Assembly (NCBI GenBank): GCA_003242885.1
Contig: QKMZ01000002.1
Location: 248,001-312,000, forward strand
DNA from: Candidatus Melainabacteria bacterium
GTDB taxonomy: Bacteria > Cyanobacteriota > Vampirovibrionia > Obscuribacterales > Obscuribacteraceae
Direction: 5' to 3'
Length of the DNA: 64,000 bases
The translations under genes and the position numbers were made by a program. Under the pieces are notes generated by a model. That model was not told where the DNA came from and ran no database searches. It saw nothing but the letters and a program-made list of their open reading frames with translations. The first letter of the stretch is position 1. Every line of letters starts with the position of its first letter. Positions 33,672 to 42,968 of this stretch are shown one piece after another.

Positions 33672-35576
33672 CTAAAGAGGCAGTCGTTTCGGCTTCTCTC
33701 TTCTCTTTAGAGCGTAAACATCTACATTTCCATCCAGGAATTCGTTCTTCGGTTCGTCTGCAACTCCTGGCAGAGAAAGGAACACGTTTTTATTTGGATT
33801 TTGAACACTGCCAACCTTTTCAAAATCTTGGGGGAACTTCAATCCGGCTGTATTTAAGGCTTGAATGGTCTCTTTATCGATCTGAAATCCTACGAGAAGA
33901 AACAGCCGACTTGTAGGCTCCAGACGAATTCTGCTCAGATTTCTTTGGTTCCACGGTCGATAAAAGTGCAGATTGATGTACCAGGCACTGCCGGGCGAGT
34001 TGCCATCCAGGGCATAGATGACACCAGGCAAATTGTAAAAAGCTAAAATTGGGTCACCCGACTGAAAACCGTTCTGTACAAGGAGCGACTGTGTAGACTC
34101 TAGAAAGCGCGCCATCTCTGGTGTGACCTTCATCCCCCGAAGACTCGGCAACGCCACTCTCGTCGTCTGCGCTTTGAGGCTGCCGACATCATAGGAATTA
34201 TTCAAGAGCGTATCTCGAAACTGGAAAACAGCGAAAAGACAAATCAGCGTCGTTGTGGTCAGTATCGGGATAACGGATCCATACGATCTGGCCAATACCA
34301 GCGAGAGATAGTAAAGAAAGAGAAACCATGCGCCATTATATATGGTGCCCTGATAAAGCAAGGGATTGCTGGTACCTGCCGAACAAGTGAATGGCAGTGT
34401 GGCTAGCAAGACCCCAACCAGAATCATTCCGGACTGTATTCTTGTAAATCTGATGGCTTTCCTTTCCGCGATCAAGAATCCAGCTAATTCTGCCAACAAA
34501 CCTAAGGCGATTACATAGAAAACACTGGCAGAATGGAGTCCATGTAATAGACAATTCTTGCGAATTAGCCACCACGAAAGTAAAGACCAAGCAGACAAGT
34601 GCAGCGTGCTGCACAGCGGCAACCACTTCTGATTGGATAGTCTCCGTTTCGCAAAAGAGAGGACAACTCCTAATGAAAGTAAGGCGGCATCAGCGATGGC
34701 GAGTTCAGGCTGGAAATACGAAATTGTAGCGGCAATATTAGTTGCATAGGTGGTCAAAATTCTGTTATGGAGCGCGTGAGTTTTTGCTCCTAACGTGAAC
34801 CAGTCTATCGTTGCAGTAAGCCACTCTGCAGGATTTTGAAGCCAGGAAAGGGAGACGACGATACCTAATAGAATGCTCAATCCGTAAACAAGCGCGCAGT
34901 GTAAGCGCTTATTGCCAAAGAATACGGCTAGGGTCAAAAAAGCAATTGGAATAAAACAAACAAACGCGGAAAACTTGATAAGCAGATTCCATCCTGTAAT
35001 CACTCCCGCAAATACAAGTAATGCCCGAATGAAAAAGCGATGTGCTGAAAAATTGTTCTCGTAGATTGCAGCGAGTAACAATATGCCAATTGACGCAAAT
35101 TGTATGAATCCCGTAAGCGAGTTGTAGGATATTGAGCTGGGAAATTTACCAAAGAAAAACAGGTTTCCCATCAGGCAAAGACTCACTGCGAGGACTCTCG
35201 AGGACAAATTCGTCAGCAATCCATACGAGGAGAGCCAACGGATGGAGCCAATAGCTAAGAGCAACCCACCGATTAACTGAACAAACAGTTGCGAGTAACG
35301 AAAGTCCAAGACTCTGCTTTCTGCAAATCTGGGAATCGCAGCCAAAAAAACTTGATATGCCGTACATGAAGGGTAGCTCTGCGGGTATTTCGCCTGCAGC
35401 AAATAGTATCCTTCATCCATAATGTCGAATCCCTGATGTATCGACCACACAACGAGGCAAAATAAATAGCATGCGACTGCGAAAGCGAGCGCGCATGAAA
35501 CCACTAGAGAAATTGCAGTAAAAGATCTCGGGCTGAATTGGCTTTTCTGTCGGAACGTTTCAGATTCTAGGGGCAC
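33672..35576 (-). CDS. GT-C-like polytopic membrane glycosyltransferase, copy 1
   Basis: 634 residues, GTG start. About 11-12 helices are followed by a ~150-residue soluble C-terminal domain. The first extracytoplasmic loop has HQGFDIMDEGYYLLQAKYP, an acidic D-E pair in the position of the catalytic acid of GT39/GT83-type enzymes. The protein is a paralogue of the one at 36958-38829. Both share the DE(G/A)(Y/F)Y(L/I)L loop, an N-terminal helix order, and the C-terminal blocks LLVQNGFQSGDPILAFYNLPGVIYALDG and LKFPQDFEKVGSV. A role in adding a sugar from polyprenyl phosphate to the exported glycan is inferred. It lies 26 bases downstream of the sulfotransferase gene. Confidence 0.7.
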   Translation of the reverse strand: MPLESETFRQKSQFSPRSFTAISLVVSCALAFAVACYLFCLVVWSIHQGFDIMDEGYYLLQAKYPQSYPSCTAYQVFLAAIPRFAESRVLDFRYSQLFVQLIGGLLLAIGSIRWLSSYGLLTNLSSRVLAVSLCLMGNLFFFGKFPSSISYNSLTGFIQFASIGILLLAAIYENNFSAHRFFIRALLVFAGVITGWNLLIKFSAFVCFIPIAFLTLAVFFGNKRLHCALVYGLSILLGIVVSLSWLQNPAEWLTATIDWFTLGAKTHALHNRILTTYATNIAATISYFQPELAIADAALLSLGVVLSFAKRRLSNQKWLPLCSTLHLSAWSLLSWWLIRKNCLLHGLHSASVFYVIALGLLAELAGFLIAERKAIRFTRIQSGMILVGVLLATLPFTCSAGTSNPLLYQGTIYNGAWFLFLYYLSLVLARSYGSVIPILTTTTLICLFAVFQFRDTLLNNSYDVGSLKAQTTRVALPSLRGMKVTPEMARFLESTQSLLVQNGFQSGDPILAFYNLPGVIYALDGNSPGSAWYINLHFYRPWNQRNLSRIRLEPTSRLFLLVGFQIDKETIQALNTAGLKFPQDFEKVGSVQNPNKNVFLSLPGVADEPKNEFLDGNVDVYALKRREKPKRLPL

Positions 35577-35602
35577 GGCAAGCTACTCGCGTCGAAATGT
35601 AA

Positions 35603-36955
35603 TTAGTCTTGCGCTACTGAGCCTGGCACCAATTTCACCCATTTGAGTTCGGTGCGAGTCGGCGAATCATTCTGGTCGTCACCGAAGATCCCGCAAATCG
35701 AAAGTTCTACGAAGTCCTCTTGCCAGCTAGGGTTCTCACAGGTTCGAAAACGAACTACATGGAAGTGATCGCACTTTCTAAATTGAGCAGTGCCGCTTCT
35801 TTCTATTCCGAATTGTTCGCCCTTCTTTCGCCATTGCAAGCTGCACTGGGAGCCGGTTCCTCCTTTTATACAGAGCCATACTTCCATAGTTTTCACCGAA
35901 TGTTTACGTTCAACTGAAAAGTTGAATCGGCATGTCCTGCGGGTACTTTCGATAACGATTTTTCCTTGGTCGGTCAACTTCTCAAGGCTTCCATCCTCGA
36001 CTGAATATTTATGTTGTGCCGCTTCGGAAAAATCGATTTTAATACTATTAGCTTCGTCGCATGAGATTAGTGTCGGGTAGCCAAGTTTCTGCATCGCCTC
36101 GAAGTTCAAGATTTGAAGATAATGAAGGGCGCGTTTGGAAATCGCCTCATGCTTCCATCTTTCTCGTGACTTTGCCAGACTGCTTGTTGCATGAATCTTG
36201 TAGGAAGAGCTGTCCAGACTCGCGTTTGCTGTCCAACCAACGCGCTTCTCTAACAGCTCAAGAAAAACATCGATATCGTCGCAAACATCTTCGTATTTGA
36301 GAGGCACTATGGAATCGTCTTGTTCCAATTCCGCAGTTGATTCGAACAGGCTGTTGAACTGTGCGCTGATTTGCCACGCTCTGGTCATGTCAGTTGCATT
36401 TTTAAGGCCGAAATGGGCAGTTGGAAATTTCATGTTGTAGGCGACTTGTGATAGATAAATATTGCGTGGATCTCGGAACAATGAAAGTGTTAATGAAGGT
36501 ACGTTCTTTCTGACAAAGAACGGAACCCATATAGGGCACTTTTCTGCATGATAGAGCGAGTCTGGAAACCTTTTAAGGGTGGTTTGACTGGCTGTGGACC
36601 AGAGAGCCTTAAAGACATCGTCGCGCGATAAGGTAATGTCCAGATTATCTTGCGGGGGGCGAAGATACACAGTACCCATCGTCTTCGAAAAAAGATCGAT
36701 GACTGCGGTTGCATCTTCGTGCTGTTCCAAGTCTCCGTGCGTCAAAACATCGGAAATTTTAGCCATGTAGCTAAGCAAGTGTTTTTCGAAAGGATAAGTG
36801 CGATCAAATAGGCAGCGCCGGTCTCTTGCCAGATGCGACATGAGTAGAGTCGTGCCGCTGCGGGGGATGAACGCCACCATTATGGGAAGAAGCAGTTGGC
36901 TGGCAGCCGTTGTCTCAAGGACGTTGTTCTCGGTTTTCCTATATTTCGCATTCAT
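35603..36955 (-). CDS. Sulfotransferase with C-terminal beta-sandwich module, copy 1
   Basis: 450 residues. The 5'-phosphosulfate loop is FIPRSGTTLLMSHLARD (29-45), and the 3'-phosphate site is LFRDPRNIYLSQVAYN (159-174), both typical of PAPS-dependent Sulfotransfer_1/_3 enzymes. The catalytic domain ends near 290. Residues ~315-450 form an extra beta-rich domain with a pattern shared with the sulfotransferase at 47849-49225: EVWLCIKG, LQWRKKGEQFG, VVRFRTCENPSWQEDFVELSI and WVKLVP. No signal peptide is present. It would sulfate glycan or precursor in the cytoplasm. It lies between the two GT-C-like paralogues with 26 and 2 base spacers. Confidence 0.82.
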   Translation of the reverse strand: MNAKYRKTENNVLETTAASQLLLPIMVAFIPRSGTTLLMSHLARDRRCLFDRTYPFEKHLLSYMAKISDVLTHGDLEQHEDATAVIDLFSKTMGTVYLRPPQDNLDITLSRDDVFKALWSTASQTTLKRFPDSLYHAEKCPIWVPFFVRKNVPSLTLSLFRDPRNIYLSQVAYNMKFPTAHFGLKNATDMTRAWQISAQFNSLFESTAELEQDDSIVPLKYEDVCDDIDVFLELLEKRVGWTANASLDSSSYKIHATSSLAKSRERWKHEAISKRALHYLQILNFEAMQKLGYPTLISCDEANSIKIDFSEAAQHKYSVEDGSLEKLTDQGKIVIESTRRTCRFNFSVERKHSVKTMEVWLCIKGGTGSQCSLQWRKKGEQFGIERSGTAQFRKCDHFHVVRFRTCENPSWQEDFVELSICGIFGDDQNDSPTRTELKWVKLVPGSVAQD

Positions 36956-36957
36956 CT

Positions 36958-38829
36958 TTAGTGTTCTCCCGCCCCGGGGCGCTTTCTAAAGCGCAAAATT
37001 GAAATTTGATTGTGCAGGTGGCTCAAATTGGCTTTGCCGGTCCTTATATCCACATATGGTGCATCGTACGGGCATGACAGATGGCCAATCCTCTGAAATT
37101 CGTCTGGAAATCTGTAACCAGCCGATGCAAACGATTGCTCGAGAATTCTGTCGCCATCATAGTTGGTGACTACAAAAAATTGATCGGGGGCCTTTCTCCT
37201 TAGATCGGCCAGGGCAGATTCGAACATTGCTTTGCCCTCCTTTCCAGGTAAATACGAAGCGAATTTCATGGAACAGCCGTCTGCTGCGTATACCAACCCC
37301 GGCATATTGTAGGCGGCAATAATCGTGTCACCCTTTCTGAAGCCACCGGCTACAAGCATGTCTAAATACGAATCGAAAAAATCTTTGGCGCCTAGAGACT
37401 GCTTTATGTTTTTCAGCTTAGGTGCTTTGCTTACTTGTTTTTGTTCATACAGGGGTAACGGAATTCCGTAGGGCGTATACATAAAACCGGTAAAGAATTG
37501 AGATCCCGTTACGAGCATAATGATCGCTGCTACGAGGATAAAGGGTGCTCTTGAACTCAGTGTTTTAGTCAGCTTTAAGGCCAGATACAATGCAACTAGA
37601 ATGAGTGGGGCGACAAAAATCTTTGTGTGTCTGACAACATCGTTATTTGTTCCCATCGAACATACCAGAGGTAATGCAGCCACCAGGAATAGAGGCAAGT
37701 TCGTTGAGACGAGCGGCGTCTTTTTATTCTTGTGCACATTGCTTGCGAGCAGTGCTGCGGCAAGCAATGCTGGAAGCAAATAGAATGCTTCTACTGCGGC
37801 TGGAGAAGTGCATAAATAGCCCGCAAAATAAAAGACTGCCAATGTCCAGGCAGTAAAGACCAATAGCAGTTGCGCTGTCGATTTCTCTCCTTGTCGTCTA
37901 AATTTTTGACTGACCAAAATCGAGGCGAAACTGAGAAGAAATATCAGACTCGTGTGTAAGATTGTCTGCAATGTCAGCTTTATCAAACTGAGAACATACT
38001 TGTTCAGCACTAGCTCTGGAGTGTAAAGACCAGTTTGCCGAAGGAGCTCCGACGCCTGCGCAAAGCTGGAAATGCAATTTGCAAATGGTTCAACAACGAG
38101 AAAATACGAAATTGCAGACAAGGTTGCTCCGCTAGTGACGAACAGCAGTCCCGTCACACGTTGCCTTTTATTCGCCCACAAGACAGCAAGCAGGAGCGGA
38201 AACAGAATTAAGGCGCTGGTCACTTTTGAGAAAATTACCAAACCTGCAAATGCGCCACTCAATAAATATGCAATTGCACTGGCCTTTCTTGCGAGCGTTT
38301 GTGCACAAAGCAAAAGTCCGGCAGAAGCGAATGCCGTTGTTGCTACCAGCGTATTGTAAGACGCCGAGAAGGGAAACACGGAAAAAATGAGCAGGCTGCC
38401 AGATACTGCTAATGACCAGAATATGAACCTTTGACTATTGCTTAATGGAGACGTTTGGCCTGTTGTTCTTACGAAACCAATCGAGAGTATCGAGGCTCCA
38501 ATAATTTGAAGAATCAGTTGCCATAGGCGTCCATTTATCAGTTCCGACGATGACAGCATCGGGAGTTTATTCAACAAAAAACCGAATTTGGTGACCATGC
38601 AATTGTATTTGTGCGGATCACCGCTTACCAAAATATAGAAAGCCTCGTCGGTTATACAAAATCCTTTGTTTGCGCCCCATGTGATCGTCGAGATCATTGC
38701 TATAAGTGACAGTCCCGCAAGCACCGCCGCCCATAACTCCAGTTGCTTTTCTGCGGATTTCGGTGCTGCTTCATGTGCTTCTTCTGGTGAAGCCGACTCA
38801 TACTTCCGAATGGAAGACATACCGGTCAC
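36958..38829 (-). CDS. GT-C-like polytopic membrane glycosyltransferase, copy 2
   Basis: 623 residues with ~12 helices. The first loop KGFCITDEAFYILVSGDPHKY carries the D-E pair expected of GT-C enzymes. The C-terminal domain has LVAGGFRKGDTIIAAYNMPGLVYAADG and YRFPDEFQRIGHLSCP, matching the paralogue at 33672-35576. It starts within the last codons of the SGNH-like gene (4-base overlap, ATGA) and is followed 2 bases later by the sulfotransferase gene, so the order GT-C, sulfotransferase, GT-C looks like one functional block. The polyprenyl-phosphate-sugar donor could be made by the GtrB-like GT2 at 41847 (inference). Confidence 0.7.
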   Translation of the reverse strand: MTGMSSIRKYESASPEEAHEAAPKSAEKQLELWAAVLAGLSLIAMISTITWGANKGFCITDEAFYILVSGDPHKYNCMVTKFGFLLNKLPMLSSSELINGRLWQLILQIIGASILSIGFVRTTGQTSPLSNSQRFIFWSLAVSGSLLIFSVFPFSASYNTLVATTAFASAGLLLCAQTLARKASAIAYLLSGAFAGLVIFSKVTSALILFPLLLAVLWANKRQRVTGLLFVTSGATLSAISYFLVVEPFANCISSFAQASELLRQTGLYTPELVLNKYVLSLIKLTLQTILHTSLIFLLSFASILVSQKFRRQGEKSTAQLLLVFTAWTLAVFYFAGYLCTSPAAVEAFYLLPALLAAALLASNVHKNKKTPLVSTNLPLFLVAALPLVCSMGTNNDVVRHTKIFVAPLILVALYLALKLTKTLSSRAPFILVAAIIMLVTGSQFFTGFMYTPYGIPLPLYEQKQVSKAPKLKNIKQSLGAKDFFDSYLDMLVAGGFRKGDTIIAAYNMPGLVYAADGCSMKFASYLPGKEGKAMFESALADLRRKAPDQFFVVTNYDGDRILEQSFASAGYRFPDEFQRIGHLSCPYDAPYVDIRTGKANLSHLHNQISILRFRKRPGAGEH

Positions 38830-39836
38830 AGATTGCTCCCTAGAGACGGAGAGTCTGCTTCCAGGATTCGGTTTAAATCGGCTGCCACCAGCTCCGTGCG
38901 TATCCTGCGCCCTTCCTTTCTGACATGGTAAATGCAGTCGAGGAAGTACTCATCAGATAGCGCGTATCTGCTGTAGTCGTCTATTACTTGAGCGTTAAGC
39001 GCAGCGGAAATTTCTTTATAGAAGCTATCTAGTTGGGACTTCCTGATGCGAGAGAATGTCGCAGTTGTAACGGGCGGTAAATAGACAATTTTTGCACCGC
39101 GAGCCTGCATTCCTCTGACGATTGAGTTGAAAGTTCTTATTGCCGATCGATTGGGATGGCTGAAATCTGCAAGTGAAGGCTGAGCGCTGTCAAAAGACTT
39201 TCCTGGCAAGTCCAGATGGGCAACAAAGTCTCCTCTTTGATTGAATCCTGTATGTTTGTAGAGCAGAGAGTTCTCATCGGGATCGATGCTTTTGAATGAG
39301 AAGGGCAGTAAGTGCCTGGCCCGTTTCTGAGCCATCGATGGGAAATCGCCGCTAATGCGACTTACAAGTGTTTTAGCCGATAAATAGCTCGGCGCAATCC
39401 AAGAGATCGACTCAGGAATAAGGGAGGGCAGCATCAACAGGTATTTACTGCCATCGAATTGATCGACCCAGTGCTCATATTCAGGCATGATGGCAATAGT
39501 GTCGCCTTCTCTGGCTTGGGAAGCTATTTCGCGCAGCATGTACCCAAGTCCGACTTGAATGCAAGTGCCCATATTAACAACCTTGCGCTTGAGCCGGTCT
39601 TCCAGAAGCTTACTATCTAAGCCGGTTGCAAGGTTTGAGCCTCCTACCAAGATGACTCTGGGTGAAGCTGTACTCTCAAGTAGACGATGTTTCTCAACAC
39701 AAGACGCTAAGTAGGAATTGCGGTCAAAATTCGTTTGTGTGAAGAAGACAACGAGCAATAGAATCAGAAGAACGCTTAAGCTGGCAACTGCTGCAGATGC
39801 TTTATGTCCGACGTTTTTCTTTTCAATGCCACTCAT
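38826..39836 (-). CDS. SGNH-like membrane-anchored protein (DltD/AlgX-like)
   Basis: 336 residues from ATG at 39836; the upstream in-frame ATG at 39872 overlaps the methyltransferase gene. A single N-terminal hydrophobic helix (about residues 18-36) would leave the rest outside the membrane. The soluble part begins RVILVGGSNLATGLDS, where a typical SGNH block I reads GDS; here it is GGSN. A late block YFLDCIYHVRKEGRRIRTE places a D-x-x-Y-H pattern like the DxxH element. These features suggest a glycan O-acetyl or acyl transfer or esterase role at the outer face, as in DltD or AlgX. Family assignment is by motif only. It overlaps the GT-C-like gene by 4 bases. Confidence 0.6.
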   Translation of the reverse strand: MSGIEKKNVGHKASAAVASLSVLLILLLVVFFTQTNFDRNSYLASCVEKHRLLESTASPRVILVGGSNLATGLDSKLLEDRLKRKVVNMGTCIQVGLGYMLREIASQAREGDTIAIMPEYEHWVDQFDGSKYLLMLPSLIPESISWIAPSYLSAKTLVSRISGDFPSMAQKRARHLLPFSFKSIDPDENSLLYKHTGFNQRGDFVAHLDLPGKSFDSAQPSLADFSHPNRSAIRTFNSIVRGMQARGAKIVYLPPVTTATFSRIRKSQLDSFYKEISAALNAQVIDDYSRYALSDEYFLDCIYHVRKEGRRIRTELVAADLNRILEADSPSLGSNL

Positions 39837-39841
39837 GATTG

Positions 39842-40651
39842 TTACGAGTCTCCTGGTCGCACTGATTTGCATGCGATCAGCAAAAGTGAGCCACCTACCG
39901 GCAATTTGACGGAGGTTCCTATCAAAATTTTCTCGAATAGAAGAATTGCTTCCAATAGTTTGTTTACAAAAATCGGCAGTTTGAGTTCGTCGGTGGCATT
40001 GAAGGTGCCAGGAGTTCTCTTGCGCAACCTCGACAAGAGCATGATTGGTAGGAGCAGAAAAACAAATGAAGTCACAAATTTGACAGCAAAGCCCGCCGCT
40101 TCGACTTTCTTAACGAGCTCATCTCTCGAATATCTTCGTTTGTGACAGGAGACGTCGTCGAGGTGACTCCATAACCAAGGATGTTGGGGCACGGTCAAAA
40201 TGATTCCCTGCCGGCAGTGTATGTACATCTGCTCGAGAACCCGCACGTCCTCATCGATGTGTTCAATTACGTCGAAAGCACCAATTACATCGAAGGTTTC
40301 AGAGATTTGCAGTTTTCTCGCGTCGAGTTGCATCAATTTTGCATTCGGTAATCTTTTTCTTGCGAATGATAGTCCCTCTTCAAACAGTTCACTGCCGAAA
40401 AGCTCCAACTGTGGAATCGCGGCGTTTATCGCCGTTAGAACGAAGCCGGTTCCGCAACCAATTTCCAGGAAATTCTTTGCACGCGGAAAGAATTTCTTCA
40501 GGGCCCATATGATCAACTTATTGCGATTGCGAAACCAGAAATTGTTGCTTTCAAGTTCGTATAGGTCTTTAAAAAACTCCTTCTTAAACCCCTCGCGATC
40601 TGAGGCGCTTTCAATTGCATCAGTTTTGGAAATGGAGAGTGACTTTGTCAT
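39842..40651 (-). CDS. Class I SAM-dependent methyltransferase with C-terminal hydrophobic helix
   Basis: 269 residues from ATG at 40651, 14 bases after the aminotransferase stop; upstream GTG and ATG codons overlap that gene. Motif I is FLEIGCGTGFVLTAI and the post-I acidic residue lies in FGSELFEEGL. IGAFDVIEHIDEDVRVLEQ and GIILTVPQHPWLWSHLDDVSCHKRRYSRDEL are typical of UbiG-like methyltransferases of the Methyltransf_11/_23 kind that accompany surface-glycan genes. A hydrophobic stretch (VTSFVFLLLPIMLLSRL) near residue 205 may dip into the membrane, suggesting a lipid-linked substrate. It lies 5 bases upstream of the SGNH-like gene. Confidence 0.82.
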   Translation of the reverse strand: MTKSLSISKTDAIESASDREGFKKEFFKDLYELESNNFWFRNRNKLIIWALKKFFPRAKNFLEIGCGTGFVLTAINAAIPQLELFGSELFEEGLSFARKRLPNAKLMQLDARKLQISETFDVIGAFDVIEHIDEDVRVLEQMYIHCRQGIILTVPQHPWLWSHLDDVSCHKRRYSRDELVKKVEAAGFAVKFVTSFVFLLLPIMLLSRLRKRTPGTFNATDELKLPIFVNKLLEAILLFEKILIGTSVKLPVGGSLLLIACKSVRPGDS

Positions 40652-40665
40652 TCTGGCACCAGCGC

Positions 40666-41850
40666 TCAAGGGCATGCAAAAATTGAAGTGCAACTGTCTT
40701 GTCCTGAGCTGAACTTTGACGAAAAGCTCTGCACCGCGGTGATCACTGTATCCTGTTGTTCGAAGGTAAGACCGTTATACAAGGGCAGTCGCAGGAGTCT
40801 GTCACTTACGAAGTCTGTGACGGGCAATTCACATCTCTTCGGGCTTAATTCTCGTCCCATTTTTGACGAATGGAGTGGAACGTAATGATGCACTGCAAGA
40901 ATGCCTTGCGTTTTTAGAAAAGCAGCCAGAGCCTCTCTTTGCTCAAGTGAATTCATGAGCAGATAAAAGACATGATGAGAGTGGTCGCAACCTTGAGGTA
41001 TTTGCGGAAGCCTTATTCCTTCGGTCGTCGCCCAATCCTTTAGAGAGGACAAGTACCGTTCCCATAAACCCCTTCTTTGTGTCTGAATCTTATTGCGACT
41101 TTGCAGCTGCGCAAACAAAATGGCGGACAATATTTCAGAAGGCAGGTAGCTGGAACCGATGTCCACCCATGAGTATTTATCTACTTGTCCTCGGAAGAAT
41201 TTTTTCCTGTTGGTTCCCTTCTCGCGAATAATCTCTGCTCTTTCCACGAATTTTTCATCGTTAATGAGCAGAGCGCCGCCTTCTCCGCATTGAAAGTTTT
41301 TTGTTTCATGGAAGCTTTGCGTTGCCATTGCACCAAATGTTCCAAGATACTTGCCCTTGTATTTTGCAAACAATCCGTGAGCATTGTCTTCGACCACGGC
41401 TACGTTGTGCTTTGATGCGAGCGCACAAATTGTCTCCATGTTACAGCCGACGCCGCCGTAGTGAACCGGGATGATGGCTTTGGTTCTTTCCGTCATGGCT
41501 GATTCAATCAATCTTTCATCGATATTGAAACTATCCGGTCGTATGTCGACAAAAACTGGTTTGGCTCCGCGCAGAATGAATGCATTAGCGGTGGAAACAA
41601 AGGTAAATGAAGGCAAAATGACCTCGTCACCTTCCTTCAAGTCTAAGAGTAAAGCTGCCATTTCTAGCGCATGTGTGCAAGAAGTCGTGAGCAAGGCCTT
41701 TTTTACATTGAGCTCTTCTTCGAATAACTTGCTGCAGCGACTTGTAAATTCTCCATCGCCTGAGAGATGTCCTGCAGTGAGCGCCTGACCTATATATTCC
41801 AGCTCCGGTCCCGAAAAATGTGGCTTGTTGAAGGGAATGACATAATTCAT
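40666..41850 (-). CDS. wecE: dTDP-4-amino-4,6-dideoxygalactose transaminase
   Basis: 394 residues, full length for the DegT/DnrJ/EryC1/StrS aminotransferase family. It follows the E. coli WecE (RffA) pattern closely: MNYVIPFNKP, SGDGEFT, LLTTSCTHALEMAALLLDL, GDEVILPSFTFVSTANAF and REKGTNRKKFFRGQVDKYSW. The PLP lysine is K184 in SFHETKNFQCGEGG. WecE converts dTDP-4-keto-6-deoxyglucose to dTDP-Fuc4N using glutamate. The acetyltransferase for the next step is probably the GNAT at 42969. The RmlA and RmlB enzymes that supply the 4-keto sugar are not in this window. Its start overlaps the stop of the GtrB-like gene by 4 bases (ATGA). Confidence 0.92.
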   Translation of the reverse strand: MNYVIPFNKPHFSGPELEYIGQALTAGHLSGDGEFTSRCSKLFEEELNVKKALLTTSCTHALEMAALLLDLKEGDEVILPSFTFVSTANAFILRGAKPVFVDIRPDSFNIDERLIESAMTERTKAIIPVHYGGVGCNMETICALASKHNVAVVEDNAHGLFAKYKGKYLGTFGAMATQSFHETKNFQCGEGGALLINDEKFVERAEIIREKGTNRKKFFRGQVDKYSWVDIGSSYLPSEILSAILFAQLQSRNKIQTQRRGLWERYLSSLKDWATTEGIRLPQIPQGCDHSHHVFYLLMNSLEQREALAAFLKTQGILAVHHYVPLHSSKMGRELSPKRCELPVTDFVSDRLLRLPLYNGLTFEQQDTVITAVQSFSSKFSSGQDSCTSIFACP

Positions 41851-42896
41851 GGCAAGACGTTATCCAGTGTGCTTCGGTTTACATCTAGGACCATTTCTGT
41901 ACTGTTGTTTCGTGTGGTGCCGGAGGGGACGGAACAATCAACATAAACGTCTGATTCGCTACGGCTTTCGACAACTGACTCAATGAAGTATGAAGGTCGG
42001 CTCAAATTGCGTTCGTACATTCTTCCTAAGTACTCGCCGATAATGCCCAAGGCAAACAGTTGTGCGCCAGAGAAAATGATGATTACGGAGGCCAGGAAGG
42101 GAAAACCAGGCACCGAGCCTCCATTGCTCACGTAACAGATGAAGACATAGCACAGCAACAGTACCCCTAAGGAGATACACAAAGCGCCGTTAATCGCGGC
42201 AATTCGCAGTGGTATTGTTGTAAAACCAGTAATCAGGTTGACCGCGCATAGAACTAACTTTGAAAACGTATAGTTTGAGCTTCCGTAGATCCTTTCTGAG
42301 TGGCTGACGAGAACATATGCAAAGCGCGAAGTACCCCAACTCAAGAGCACATCAATCAGAGTGAACTGTCCTTGAGCCTCAGTGAAAGCGTCGCGCAATT
42401 TAGTCCTGAATGCGCGAAAAGGAGAGATGTGTGTCGCAATCTCTGCGCCAATCAATTTCTTTAATGTCAACTTAATGACATTCGAGGCGGCGTTTCTTAG
42501 AGCACCATGCTTCTGTTCCTTTGGTGATCCGTAAACGACGTCAAAGCCCTGTTCAAGCTTTTCGATAAGAAGCGGTATGTCTTCCGGCACGAACTGTAAA
42601 TCGTCGTCCATAGTTATGCATGTAGAATATCGTGCTAACCGAATTCCGCAGAGAAGAGCGTTGTGTTGTCCTGCATTTCGACCGAGATTGACAGCGCGCA
42701 CGCGATAATCTCCGCCTGCTAAATTCTCGATTACTAACCGGCTCTCATCTTTGCTGGCGTCGTTGACTAGAATTATTTCAAAATCTCGAGCTAATTTCTC
42801 CAGCACCTGAACGGCTCTGGACACAACCAAAGTTATTTGGTCTGAGCTGTTGTACACAGGAATAATCAGTGAAAGCTGACTGCACTTGGTTGTCAT
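41847..42896 (-). CDS. GtrB/ArnC-like polyprenyl-phosphate glycosyltransferase (GT2)
   Basis: 349 residues. The N-terminal GT2 domain has LSLIIPVYNSSDQITLVVSR, ILVNDASKDES, GRNAGQHNALLCGI and the metal site TMDDDLQFVPEDI. Two hydrophobic helices (about 230-265 and 270-295) with FALGIIGEYLGRMYERN are diagnostic of the GtrB/ArnC/DPM3-type class that makes undecaprenyl-phosphate sugars at the cytoplasmic face. The product would be flipped and used by GT-C enzymes, several of which are encoded downstream. No GtrA-like flippase gene is seen here. The gene is the first of a long minus-strand run and faces the WecD-like gene across 72 bases. Confidence 0.88.
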   Translation of the reverse strand: MTTKCSQLSLIIPVYNSSDQITLVVSRAVQVLEKLARDFEIILVNDASKDESRLVIENLAGGDYRVRAVNLGRNAGQHNALLCGIRLARYSTCITMDDDLQFVPEDIPLLIEKLEQGFDVVYGSPKEQKHGALRNAASNVIKLTLKKLIGAEIATHISPFRAFRTKLRDAFTEAQGQFTLIDVLLSWGTSRFAYVLVSHSERIYGSSNYTFSKLVLCAVNLITGFTTIPLRIAAINGALCISLGVLLLCYVFICYVSNGGSVPGFPFLASVIIIFSGAQLFALGIIGEYLGRMYERNLSRPSYFIESVVESRSESDVYVDCSVPSGTTRNNSTEMVLDVNRSTLDNVLP

Positions 42897-42968
42897 ATAA
42901 GCGTATTATGTAGCTTTCAGTTTCAAAGCTCATGAAGCAGTCGTAATCTTTCTCTCTAGGAGTTTTCG

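Noticed and set aside
40200..40712. 170-residue open frame antisense to the methyltransferase gene
   Set aside because: The methyltransferase on the other strand has clear SAM motifs. The antisense product is Ser/Cys-rich with no recognisable feature.
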